Shown: positions 16,823-24,621, counted from the first letter of the stretch. The stretch: DNA of 27,559 nt from an uncultured Clostridia bacterium (GCA_910579745.1 CAJTVH010000035.1:5018-32576); one strand, 5' to 3'. Numbers and translations are program-made. The notes: a model not told the origin generated them from the sequence alone.

Positions 16823-17194
16823 TCAGCAACGTTTTTTTGATATTATTTCCTCTACAACATCGGCAATTTCACCTATAATATTTTCACAATTTTTATCATT
16901 AAATTCTTTTTTTAAAGACATACAATTAATGGAATGTTTTTCATTTAAAACACTTAATAATTCCATCCTGCATTTCTTTGCCGTATTTTCATCAAAAAGT
17001 AATCCAAAAACCATAATGCCTGAAACAATTACACTGCATATATTTCCCACACCAAATCCATTATTTACAGCGGCGCAAAGTTTTAAAGATTGTTTTGAAA
17101 TAGGTACACCATAAACAGACTCACAAGCTTTTAAAAGACACTGAGAGCAATTAAATCCCCTGTTATAATAATATAAGGCTTTTTCCCTAAGCAT
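16823..17194 (-). CDS. C_GCAxxG_C_C family putative redox protein
   Basis: A 123-residue protein of the family named for its cysteine pattern (C_GCAxxG_C_C), thought to be redox-active; its biochemical role is not established. The N-terminal block YYNRGFNCSQCLLKACES supplies the first cysteine pair, the middle has NNGFGVGNICSVIVSGIMVF in the position of the G.G...CGAvsGa segment, and the C-terminus carries INCMSLKKEFNDKNCENII with the last cysteines, all in the usual order. The GCA element itself is changed to NICSV, which is a departure from the family consensus. The ATG follows a strong AAAGGAGGA. It is alone on its strand, between two AT-rich spacers, and flanked by a diverged direct repeat. 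Confidence 0.82.
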   Translation of the reverse strand: MLREKALYYYNRGFNCSQCLLKACESVYGVPISKQSLKLCAAVNNGFGVGNICSVIVSGIMVFGLLFDENTAKKCRMELLSVLNEKHSINCMSLKKEFNDKNCENIIGEIADVVEEIISKKRC

Positions 17195-17324
17195 AAAACT
17201 CCTCCTTTCAAGTACATAATAATTTGAAAATTATATATTAATTGTTAAAACAGTATAAATAGTAAATTTTCTCAAAATTATAGGTATGCTTTTTAAATTA
17301 AAAAACATTTAAAAAATATAAATG

Positions 17325-17398
17325 TATTATATAATGAAATAATCAAAAAAATTTTCATTAAAAAATATATTCCCAAAACCTCCGATTTTATTTTTTAA
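17325..17398. repeat. Diverged direct repeat, copy 2
   Basis: Same-orientation partner of 16694-16766, upstream of the C_GCAxxG_C_C gene. See copy 1 for shared blocks. Confidence 0.4.
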
Positions 17399-18002
17399 TA
17401 TCTCAAACATTATAACGCATTGTTTGTAAAAAATAAAAACTATTCAAACAAACAATGATTTTCTTCAGTTTCTTTTATTTTTTATAACTTTTTCTTTATA
17501 CTCTAATTTTCAAACACGCTTTAACAGGTATTTATTAAAGCCCAAAATATTGTTTAAATTTTATCTACGTTTTTAAATAACAAAGCTGTTATAAATTCAA
17601 ATATTTTTTATAGCAAATGAATTTTTAAACACGCCCTAATATTACTATATGTTAAAGCGATAACCCTTTGTCAATTATAAAGAAAGTTCATAATAAATTA
17701 TTTTTTTATAATTTTTTGTATGTACTATAATTTTTACACACTATAAAACTTCATTTTATAATATATACTTAACAAATAACATATAAAATTCGATTATTTA
17801 TAAAAATTATCAACCCACCCTATAAAACGCAAAACACAAACTAATCGAAATTATTACGATAATATATTATAATTTTACTTATTAAATGATGGTGTGTCTA
17901 AAAATCACATTTTATAAACATCACTTAAAACTTGATTTTATAAAAAACGTCTATAAAATTAAAATTTCATAATAAAAAATTATTTTTAATTTTTATATAA
18001 CA
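17399..18002. other. Non-coding, extremely AT-rich spacer
   Basis: No open frame of note, no RNA gene and no strong hairpin seen. Short runs like ATTTTATAAA recur, as expected of such composition. Confidence 0.4.
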
Positions 18003-18458
18003 CTCCATAAAATTTATTTATTCAATAACCGGATATAATTTTTTTAACTTTTTTCTGTCGTTGGATATAGTAACCCTCCAATTTACCTTACAATATCTTT
18101 TGCTTCGTTCGGAAGACTTATGACGAAACATAAGCTTCTATTTTATCTTTTGTGACAAAATATTTATGTAGATATTGACAGCTCATAATTACAATTTCAA
18201 TCTCTGCCATATCAAACCAGCTCGCGTGTTTTGTAGTATAATGAATTAGAGCTTATCGGCTAATCTTCGTGTTTTCACTATTAAAAAAGCCGCATATAAA
18301 GACACTATAGAATGTGTATTAAGATATATATAATTAAAACAATTTTTTCGTAATTTATATAATATTCATCAGCAAGAAATTTATTTTCGTGGTCTCAATT
18401 TTTAATCACCTTAAAAATATCTTAATATAATTTTATTGAAATATTAAACTTTATGGAG
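18003..18458 (-). mobile_element. Internally deleted IS630-family insertion sequence
   Basis: The ends are inverted: reading inward, CTCCATAAAATTTATTTATT (from 18003) and CTCCATAAAGTTTAATATTT (complement, from 18458); 27-base ends agree at about 23 positions. A TA lies outside the right-hand end (18459-18460) and CA, probably a changed TA, outside the other, in keeping with IS630-type TA target sites. The length of about 456 bp against the usual 1.0-1.2 kb, with only the transposase C-terminus left, shows a large internal deletion. Confidence 0.75.
18018..18403 (-). pseudogene. IS630-family transposase, C-terminal remnant
   Basis: Reading the minus strand across frameshifts gives FLADEYYINYEKIVLIIY, then LNTHSIVSLYAAFLIVKTRR with LADKL, then LIHYTTKHASWFDMAEIEI and finally KKLKKLYPVIE before a stop at 18018-18020. 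These match the conserved DNLNTHS...LYEtFpp...RRLaekLeIHYTPKHASWLNMAEIE and C-terminal blocks of IS630 transposases; the conserved DN...NTHS aspartate and the glutamate of MAEIE belong to the DDE site. At least two frameshifts and an in-frame stop make it inactive. Confidence 0.8.
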
Positions 18459-18648
18459 TACTAAGGCGTATCTGGAAAATATATAGAAGAACTTCTTAAT
18501 AATCGATTGATTATTCTTTACGCGTTTTAAAAAAGAGAAAATATTAATCATGTATATTCTGTAGCGGGAATATAACCCCACAATTCATAAGTATAGTCCC
18601 TTATATTTATTTCGTAAAGAACAATTATATAATTTCAACATATATTAA

Positions 18649-18687
18649 AAATATCAGAGTAGCGGTTCCGCTAATACTCTGATATTT
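18649..18687 (+). terminator. Long hairpin upstream of the collagen-like gene
   Basis: AAATATCAGAGTA (18649-18661) pairs perfectly with TACTCTGATATTT (18675-18687); the loop holds a small GCGG/CCGC stem. ACTTTTTTA follows about five bases later. It resembles an intrinsic terminator insulating the collagen gene from upstream transcription, or a stable 5' leader if the promoter is further upstream. Confidence 0.55.
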
Positions 18688-18767
18688 AAAAACTTTTTTA
18701 GCCTTTGTATTAATCACGTAAAGATAATATATTGAACTTAGGCAAATATAGAGAGGGGCTTTAAGTT

Positions 18768-19991
18768 ATGAACTATTATAGTTTTAACAATCGAAACAAT
18801 AGAAATAACAATAACTGCAATAATATAGGACCTACTGGTCCTACCGGACCAAGAGGATGCTGTGGTTGCAGAGGTTCTCAAGGGCCTACTGGCCCTACTG
18901 GCTTAACCGGCCCCACCGGTCCTACCGGCTTAATTGGTCCCACTGGTCCGAAAGGCGCTACCGGCCCCACCGGCTTAACTGGTCCTACTGGCTTAACTGG
19001 TCCTACCGGCTTAACTGGTCCCACCGGCTTAACTGGTCCTACTGGTCCCACTGGCTTAACCGGTCCCACCGGCCCCACTGGTTTAACCGGTTCTACTGGT
19101 CCTACCGGCTTAACTGGTGCCACCGGCCCCACCGGCTTAACTGGTCCTACTGGTCCCACTGGCTTAACCGGTCCCACCGGCCCTACTGGTTTAACTGGTC
19201 CCACTGGTCCTACCGGCTTAACTGGTCCCACCGGCCCCACCGGCTTAACTGGTCCTACTGGCTTAACTGGTCCTACCGGCCCCACCGGCCCCACTGGTCC
19301 TACTGGCTTAACCGGTCCCACCGGCCCTACTGGTTTAACTGGTTCCACCGGCCCTACTGGTTTAACTGGTCCCACTGGCTTAACCGGTCCCACCGGCCCT
19401 ACTGGCTTAACTGGCCCTACCGGCCCCACCGGTCCAAGAGGCGCCACTGGTCCTACTGGTCCCACCGGCCCTACTGGTCCCACTGGTCCGAGAGGCGCCA
19501 CTGGTCCTACTGGTCATTACGGTTTAACCGGCGCTACCGGTCCTACTGGCCCTACGGCGAAATCGGGATTAGAAAATTATGCTTCATTTTACGCGTTAAT
19601 GCCGCCGGATAATTCCGATAGTATCGACGCTGGTTCCGATATAAATTTCCCAAAAGAGGAAACTTTAAACGGAACTTCTATAAGTAGAATTAATGATAGT
19701 ACTTTTCAACTTGGAGAAATTGGCGCCTATCAAATTAATTTCCGAGTTGCTGTAGATAATTCAGCTCAACTAGTTTTAGTGCTAAATAATCAGGAATTAG
19801 ATTATACTATAACAGGAAAAAATGGAACCAGTTCTCAGATAAGTGGTAACTTTTTAATAACAACAACTCAAGAAAATTCTACATTGTCTTTAAAAAATCC
19901 TTCAAATAGTACCAAACCAATTACCTTAACTCCATCTTTAGGAGGAACTTCACCTATTTCCGCTAATATTACTATTATTCAAATATCTTAA
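18768..19991 (+). CDS. Collagen-like (BclA-type) surface/exosporium glycoprotein
   Basis: A 407-residue protein in three parts: an Asn-rich N-terminus (1-20), 81 in-register Gly-X-Y triplets (21-263) dominated by GPTGPT and GPTGLT, and a C-terminal beta-rich domain (about 265-407) beginning ENYASFYALMP and ending ISANITIIQIS, like the C1q/TNF-type trimerisation domain of Bacillus BclA and clostridial exosporium proteins. Threonine in the Y position is the usual site of O-glycan attachment in such proteins. One cysteine-containing stretch, GPRGCCGCRGSQ, lies early in the collagen region. There is no Sec signal or LPXTG anchor, as in known exosporium proteins. AGGGGC sits 8 bases before the ATG. 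Two glycosyltransferase genes follow. Location on the spore is inferred. Confidence 0.9.
   Translation: MNYYSFNNRNNRNNNNCNNIGPTGPTGPRGCCGCRGSQGPTGPTGLTGPTGPTGLIGPTGPKGATGPTGLTGPTGLTGPTGLTGPTGLTGPTGPTGLTGPTGPTGLTGSTGPTGLTGATGPTGLTGPTGPTGLTGPTGPTGLTGPTGPTGLTGPTGPTGLTGPTGLTGPTGPTGPTGPTGLTGPTGPTGLTGSTGPTGLTGPTGLTGPTGPTGLTGPTGPTGPRGATGPTGPTGPTGPTGPRGATGPTGHYGLTGATGPTGPTAKSGLENYASFYALMPPDNSDSIDAGSDINFPKEETLNGTSISRINDSTFQLGEIGAYQINFRVAVDNSAQLVLVLNNQELDYTITGKNGTSSQISGNFLITTTQENSTLSLKNPSNSTKPITLTPSLGGTSPISANITIIQIS
18828..19556 (+). repeat. GC-rich Gly-X-Y coding repeat
   Basis: The DNA is a mosaic of 9- and 18-base units such as GGTCCTACTGGCTTAACT, with synonymous third-base changes (GGT/GGC, ACT/ACC, CCT/CCC). 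It is far more GC-rich than the rest of the window and would permit gain or loss of triplets by slippage or recombination while keeping the frame. Confidence 0.9.
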
Positions 19992-20028
19992 AACTAATAA
20001 TTTTACTGATTTTAACATGTATTTAGCG

Positions 20029-20068
20029 ATAACATTAAGTGGGAGATTATACTCCCACTTAATGTTAT
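20029..20068 (+). terminator. 17-bp perfect hairpin after the collagen-like gene
   Basis: ATAACATTAAGTGGGAG (20029-20045) pairs perfectly with CTCCCACTTAATGTTAT (20052-20068) around an ATTATA loop, 38 bases past the stop codon. No long T-run follows (TATCAAAATT), so it may terminate weakly or protect the mRNA 3' end. Confidence 0.7.
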
Positions 20069-20158
20069 TATCAAAATTCAACTCATATAAATAAATTTGT
20101 AAATTTTTGTATTATAAAAACTATTTATTTAGTTTTCAAAATCGTTATAATTTATACC

Positions 20159-20198
20159 AAATTCTAATAAATATATAGTTTTATATTTATTAGAATTT
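20159..20198 (+). repeat. 17-bp perfect hairpin before the glycosyltransferase pair
   Basis: AAATTCTAATAAATATA (20159-20175) and TATATTTATTAGAATTT (20182-20198) pair perfectly around TAGTTT, 43 bases before the TTG start. It could be a 5' leader structure that modulates expression, or an AT-rich terminator. A TATAAT at about 20145 lies just upstream of the hairpin. Confidence 0.6.
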
Positions 20199-20241
20199 TG
20201 CGATAATATCTTGTAAAATATAATGAAAGGGCGTATATACA

Positions 20242-21240
20242 TTGAGTAAACCTTTAATTTCTATATACGGTATATACAAAAACGAGGAAAATGTTATAGA
20301 ACGTTTTTTAAATTCTGTAAAAACAGCTGATGAAATAGTACTTTGTGACACAGGTTCCTCAGATCAAACAAATAATATAATAAAAATGTTTAAAGCAAAC
20401 AATCCCGGAGTTAATTTAAAAACATTTCAAATTTACATTTCTCCATGGAGATTTGATGACGCGAGAAATACATCTTTATCTTTGGTAAGTCCTAACACAG
20501 ACATATGCATATCTCTTGATATGGATGAATACCTTCCCGATAATTGGAAAAGTATTATTATAAATGAATACGACGAAAATATATCTTTGTATTGTCACAA
20601 ATTTAAAACTTTTTGGCCAAATGGAGAGACAACTGAACATCTACATCAAAGAATACATTCAAGATTTGGATATACATGGAAACTCCCCGTACATGAGATT
20701 TTAGAATACAGCAGCGAAGAAAAAATTAAATTTCTTGATGAGTTTTATATATTTCAAAAACCAGAGAAAAAAGATACAAGAAAAAATTATCTTACTCTAC
20801 TTGAACAATCAGTTAAAGAAAGAAATGATATTTGGAAGTCATGGAGCTTTTTGGCCAACGAATATCTATCTGAAGGAAAAATAACTGAATCGCTATATGC
20901 CTTAGATACAGCCATAAAAATACAAAACAGCGACAAAGCGTTCTTATACACACAAAAATATCATATTTATAAATTTATAAACGATATTGATAAAGCATAC
21001 TTAAACTTAAATACAGCCATTCTTTATTTACCTAATAGAAGAGAATTATATGTTGAGAAAGCTAAATTTTTAAGTGAGCAAAAAAAATATACAGAAGCTT
21101 ATTTTACCCTTTTAAAAGCTGAAAGAATTAGTGATAAAATAATTGATTACCATTACAATACTTTCGCCTGGGGAGACTCATTTAATAATTTTAAGGAAAA
21201 AGTATATGAACTCGCTAAAAAGGAGGGCTTCTTTTTATGA
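20242..21240 (+). CDS. GT2-family glycosyltransferase with C-terminal TPR repeats (first)
   Basis: A 332-residue cytoplasmic enzyme. The N-terminal GT-A fold (about 4-180) has ISIYGIYKNEENVIERFLNS, the nucleotide-sugar motif CDTGSSDQT (35-43) and a metal-binding DMDE (93-96), as in the SunS/SgtA type of glycosyltransferases that sugar-coat proteins. Residues about 200-320 are helical repeats of TPR character (LANEYLSEGKITESLYALDT, AYLNLNTAILYLPNRRELY). The start is TTG at 20242 behind AAAGGG (20226-20231); no ATG is near. Its stop overlaps the next gene by four bases. The position right after the collagen-like gene suggests that this protein is the acceptor; the sugar cannot be predicted. Confidence 0.88.
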   Translation: MSKPLISIYGIYKNEENVIERFLNSVKTADEIVLCDTGSSDQTNNIIKMFKANNPGVNLKTFQIYISPWRFDDARNTSLSLVSPNTDICISLDMDEYLPDNWKSIIINEYDENISLYCHKFKTFWPNGETTEHLHQRIHSRFGYTWKLPVHEILEYSSEEKIKFLDEFYIFQKPEKKDTRKNYLTLLEQSVKERNDIWKSWSFLANEYLSEGKITESLYALDTAIKIQNSDKAFLYTQKYHIYKFINDIDKAYLNLNTAILYLPNRRELYVEKAKFLSEQKKYTEAYFTLLKAERISDKIIDYHYNTFAWGDSFNNFKEKVYELAKKEGFFL

Positions 21241-22319
21241 ATAAACTGAAAATCGCCGTATACGCCATTTGTAAAAATGAGGAACATTTTGTTGACAGAT
21301 GGCTTGAATCAATGAAAGAAGCTGATGAAATTTATGTAACTGATACTGGTTCCGATGACTCTACCTCACAAAAGCTTATAAAAGGAGGAGCTATAGTAAA
21401 TCATGTCAAACTTGGTTTTTGGAGATTTGATACAGCGAGAAATATTTCTCTCAGTTTTGTTCCTTTAGACGTTGACGTATGTGTATGTACCGATCTTGAC
21501 GAAATACTTGAACCAGGCTGGAGAAATTATATTGAGGAAGTTTGGGAAAAGAATATTACCACGAGATTAAGATATAAATATACTTGGAGTTTTAATCCTG
21601 ATGGAACACCCGGTGTAACATTTTTGTATGAAAAAATTCATTGCAGACAAAATTTCAGATGGATTCATCCTGTTCATGAGATACTACAATATTACGGTGA
21701 AAAACCGGATTCTTATGCCTTTAATGAAAATATTCAGCTAAATCATTTTCCAGATCCATCCAAATCAAGAGGGCAATATCTGGAATTACTTGAACTTTCC
21801 GTTAAAGAAAGTCCAGATGACGATAGAAGCACTCATTATCTAGGCAGGGAATATATGTATTATGGTATGTGGGACAAATGCATTAATACCTTGAAAAAAC
21901 ATCTCGAAATGCCAAAAGCTGTTTGGAAAGATGAGAGATGTGCTTCTATGAGATATATAGCAAGAGCTTTTGAAGCCAAAGGTGATATTATAGAAGCCGA
22001 CAACTGGATGTATAAAGCTATAGGAGAAGCGCCTTACCTTCGTGAACCTTATATTGAGGCTGCTAAGCTCGCTTACAGTCAAAATAACTGGGAAAAAACT
22101 TATTTTATGATTATTGAAGCCTTAAAAATAAAAGAACGAAACGGAACTTATATAAGCGAGTCTTATTGCTGGGATTACACTCCTTATGACCTTGGCGCTA
22201 TAGCCGCCTATAATTTAGGATTAAAAAAAGAAGCTGTTAAATTAGCGGAAAAAGCTGTTTCTTTAAATCCTACAGATAAACGATTAATTAATAATCTTAA
22301 AATAATCTCAGACAATTAA
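21237..22319 (+). CDS. GT2-family glycosyltransferase with C-terminal TPR repeats (second)
   Basis: A 360-residue relative of the preceding enzyme, starting in an ATGA overlap behind AAGGAGGG, so the pair is translationally coupled. It has AVYAICKNEEHFVDRWLESM, VTDTGSDDST (35-43), WRFDTARNISLS and the metal motif DLDE (86-89), and a FxxPDPSKSRGQYLELLELS region linking to a TPR part (about 185-355). The two proteins are similar throughout but not close copies, which suggests an old duplication and successive sugar transfers by two enzymes. Other possible acceptors than the collagen protein cannot be excluded. Confidence 0.88.
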   Translation: MNKLKIAVYAICKNEEHFVDRWLESMKEADEIYVTDTGSDDSTSQKLIKGGAIVNHVKLGFWRFDTARNISLSFVPLDVDVCVCTDLDEILEPGWRNYIEEVWEKNITTRLRYKYTWSFNPDGTPGVTFLYEKIHCRQNFRWIHPVHEILQYYGEKPDSYAFNENIQLNHFPDPSKSRGQYLELLELSVKESPDDDRSTHYLGREYMYYGMWDKCINTLKKHLEMPKAVWKDERCASMRYIARAFEAKGDIIEADNWMYKAIGEAPYLREPYIEAAKLAYSQNNWEKTYFMIIEALKIKERNGTYISESYCWDYTPYDLGAIAAYNLGLKKEAVKLAEKAVSLNPTDKRLINNLKIISDN

Positions 22320-22421
22320 ACCTAAAACGTATTAAAAAATAATAAATCAATATTTTAACAATATATTTTTTGCTTCTATTTCAAATTTTATGTAAACGCT
22401 AAAAATTAATATATTAAAAAC

Positions 22422-22453
22422 AAGGGTAGGATAAAGCAAAAGTTTCTACCCTT
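22422..22453 (+). terminator. Terminator of the glycosyltransferase operon
   Basis: AAGGGTAG (22422-22429) pairs with CTACCCTT (22446-22453), followed by ATTTTAT, about 100 bases past the stop codon of the second glycosyltransferase. Confidence 0.6.
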
Positions 22454-22623
22454 ATTTTATAGTATAACCTAATATAAATATTATCAATATTTATTGAATT
22501 ATATTTTTCAACAATTATGAAAAATAAACAGTATACGCACAATTTTATTAAAAATTTATAAATATTAAAATTATAGCTAAACAGAACACCTCTGGAAAAC
22601 AATCCTACGCAATCTATAAGATA

Positions 22624-22700
22624 TATAGTCAAGAAACTGAAAAACAAACAAGTCTGTCGGACAAAAATCCTTTTATTACTTTTCAAGTTTGTTGACTATA
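22624..22700. mobile_element. Small inverted-repeat element (MITE-like), 77 bp
   Basis: Inward from each end: TATAGTCAAGAAACTGAAAA on the left and TATAGTCAACAAACTTGAAA on the complement of the right, nearly identical apart from one substitution and one inserted base. Such paired ends point to a miniature element or to two ends of a deleted insertion sequence. The 22320-22895 spacer holds no gene otherwise; the weak 90-codon frame at 22414-22686 starts inside this element. Confidence 0.5.
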
Positions 22701-22895
22701 CAGTAAAATATTTGTTACTGCTTTCTACTTCCGATAGAATCTTTCTAATTGATAAACAGCAAAATTTTAAAGAAAGTCATCAAACATAGTTTTTAAATAA
22801 GATATTTCTTTTCAAATATACTGTTTTTCGCACACTCAAACATATGGCTAAACTCTTTACACATTTTAGTATTAATAACTGACAAAAAATAGATT

Positions 22896-23828
22896 TTAAC
22901 AATTTAAATTGTTTTTAAAAAAACTCAAAAAATTTTTTCCTATAATCTTGTACGCGATTTTTTCTCCAAAATAATTTTTTATTTCATAAAATAATTTGTA
23001 TACATCAGAAACATCTTCAATTCCATCAGGAACTTCATCAATTCCATCAAAATCACATCCGAACCCTAAGACATTTTCACCACCAACATTTATAATGTGA
23101 TCTATATGTTTAATTACAGATTTTATATCAGCGTTTCCATTATCCTCAAGAAAATATGGATATAAATTTATCCCTATTATTCCATTTCTTTGTGAAATTT
23201 CTCTAATTTGCGTATCAGTAAGATTTCTCAGATGCCCACACATTTTTTGTGAATTTGAGTGACTAGCGATAAAAGGTTTTTCAGATATTTCACAAATATC
23301 ATAAAATCCTTTTTCATTTAGATGAGAAACATCAATAATTCCACCTAAATTATTTATAACTTTTACGGCTTTTTTTCCAAAAGGCTTTAAACCATTAGTA
23401 CTTTTCGTCACCGCTCCAAAACCAAGTTCATTTTCATAATTCCATGTTATTGTGAAAATTCTAACCCCCTTGTCAAAAAATTTATAAATATTAGTTATAT
23501 CTCCCCCAAAAGCCTCACACCCTTCAATCCCTAAAATCCCACTTATTTTTTTATTTTCCATATTTTCCCGTAAATCACAATAACTTTTGGCAATTGAAAT
23601 ATAGTTGCGATTTACTAAGACTTCTTTTTTAAAAAAATTAATAGCCTCCATGGAATAAAAAAAAGGATTTAATAATTTTCCCTTTTCAAGCCAAATAGAA
23701 AAAACCTGAATCGGTGAATCAAAACTTTTAAATCTCTCAATATCTATATGACAATTATTCCTATAAATATTTTCCTTATTTCTCATTATTGTGGTAATTG
23801 TGTCACAATGACCGTCAACAAAAAACAT
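22896..23828 (-). CDS. Membrane dipeptidase-like (peptidase family M19)
   Basis: A zinc dipeptidase of the renal dipeptidase family, 310 residues, normal for the bacterial members, with no signal peptide and so probably cytoplasmic. The binuclear zinc site is complete: His7 and Asp9 in DGHCDT, Glu102 in GILGIEG, His169 in IDVSHL and His190 in ASHSNS; Asp259 in GCDFDG is the conserved C-terminal aspartate. The ATG follows GAAAGGAG. It is alone on its strand, with 390 bases of spacer upstream. Such enzymes hydrolyse a range of dipeptides, including D-amino acid-containing ones, so nutrition or peptide turnover is the likely job. Confidence 0.93.
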   Translation of the reverse strand: MFFVDGHCDTITTIMRNKENIYRNNCHIDIERFKSFDSPIQVFSIWLEKGKLLNPFFYSMEAINFFKKEVLVNRNYISIAKSYCDLRENMENKKISGILGIEGCEAFGGDITNIYKFFDKGVRIFTITWNYENELGFGAVTKSTNGLKPFGKKAVKVINNLGGIIDVSHLNEKGFYDICEISEKPFIASHSNSQKMCGHLRNLTDTQIREISQRNGIIGINLYPYFLEDNGNADIKSVIKHIDHIINVGGENVLGFGCDFDGIDEVPDGIEDVSDVYKLFYEIKNYFGEKIAYKIIGKNFLSFFKNNLNC

Positions 23829-24221
23829 AAAAAACTCCTTTCATAAAAAAAATTATAGAATAATTTTTTTAATTAAGTAAATACTAAAATTTACAGGAGG
23901 CAATAAAAATATTTATCAAAATCAAAGCTTTTATTTAGGTTAAAATAAAAAATAAAAATTTTTTTGTTTATTAAATAAACATTTATAAATTTTTTAACAA
24001 TTTTTACCGAATTTTATAGACTTTGTATTTATAAAATACTTTATATTGTCCTTTCTGTAATTAATTCATAAGAACTGTATTAAGAAATAAAAAATGTATA
24101 TACCTCTAAAAACAAAAAATTATATAATTTATAAAAACAATTTTACCAATTCTTTAAACTTTAACATTTTTTATTAATCTTAGATTGGTTCTTTTAATTC
24201 TATTTTTTCGGAGGTGATAAT
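23829..24221. other. Non-coding spacer
   Basis: No gene is seen. TGTTTATTAAATAAACA (23965-23981) is a 17-base palindrome upstream of the dipeptidase and could be an operator, but the sequence around it is almost pure A/T and the evidence is weak. Confidence 0.3.
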
Positions 24222-24386
24222 ATGTCAAATGTAGGAAGTCAAGCTATTAAATGCCGTGTTGAAACATGTAAACACCATGACACATCTGACTATTGCAAAT
24301 TAACTGATATTGTGGTTGGCTGTGATAAAAAAGAAGCTCGTGACGTCTGTGAAACAGAATGTAAAAGCTTTGAATGCGGCTGTTAA
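24222..24386 (+). CDS. DUF1540-containing cysteine-rich mini-protein
   Basis: A 54-residue protein of which eight residues are cysteine. IKCRVETCKHH at the front, the middle DYCKLTDIVVG and the end TECKSFEC follow the DUF1540 pattern (C..xxC, C....I.vg, TeC.SFe). DUF1540 proteins are common in Clostridia; their biochemical role is not known to me, though the cysteine spacing suggests metal binding. GGAGGTGATA (24210-24219) is an excellent ribosome site for the ATG. The gene stands alone and is followed by a hairpin, a MITE-like unit and a strong terminator. Confidence 0.9.
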   Translation: MSNVGSQAIKCRVETCKHHDTSDYCKLTDIVVGCDKKEARDVCETECKSFECGC

Positions 24387-24406
24387 TAAAAATAGCTAAT
24401 ATAAAT

Positions 24407-24464
24407 TATGGTAAAAAATAATCGCTTTAAAATTACATTTCAAGGAATTATTTTTTATACCATA
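24407..24464 (+). terminator. Imperfect terminator-like hairpin after the DUF1540 gene
   Basis: TATGGTAAAAAATAAT and ATTATTTTTTATACCATA pair with a small bulge around a loop of about 24 bases. AT-rich, so a weak terminator at best. Confidence 0.45.
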
Positions 24465-24494
24465 TATTTAAAATTCAGCACTTTTAAAATTTAC

Positions 24495-24573
24495 GGAAAC
24501 ACTGATTAATTCAACCCTTCAAAAATTTGAATGATTTCTTCCGATTTATTTCGGTAAATTAATCGGTGCTTCC
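24495..24573. mobile_element. MITE-like element, 79 bp
   Basis: Ends are GGAAACACTGATTAATT (24495-24511) and, complemented, GGAAGCACCGATTAATT (24557-24573), 15 of 17 bases alike. Ends of the form GGAAGCxCTGATTAATT resemble those of several insertion sequences, which supports a non-autonomous derivative. No coding capacity. Confidence 0.5.
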
Positions 24574-24621
24574 AAAAAATCCCCCTATACTTTCAGTAAT
24601 ATCGTCTATCTTTTCAAAACC

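Noticed and set aside
18878..19501. 207-codon open frame on the minus strand, VGPVGPVKPV repeats
   Set aside because: It is the mirror of the collagen-coding repeat: a periodic GGT/CCN/ACN sequence stays open in several frames. It has no ribosome site or independent family signal.
18857..19612. 251-codon plus-strand frame rich in Trp, Ser, His and Arg
   Set aside because: This is the +2 frame of the same repeat, with an implausible composition and no start signal.
22414..22686. 90-codon minus-strand frame with hydrophobic residues
   Set aside because: It begins inside a miniature inverted-repeat element, runs through the glycosyltransferase terminator and has AT-driven composition (I, F, Y, N); no ribosome site was seen.
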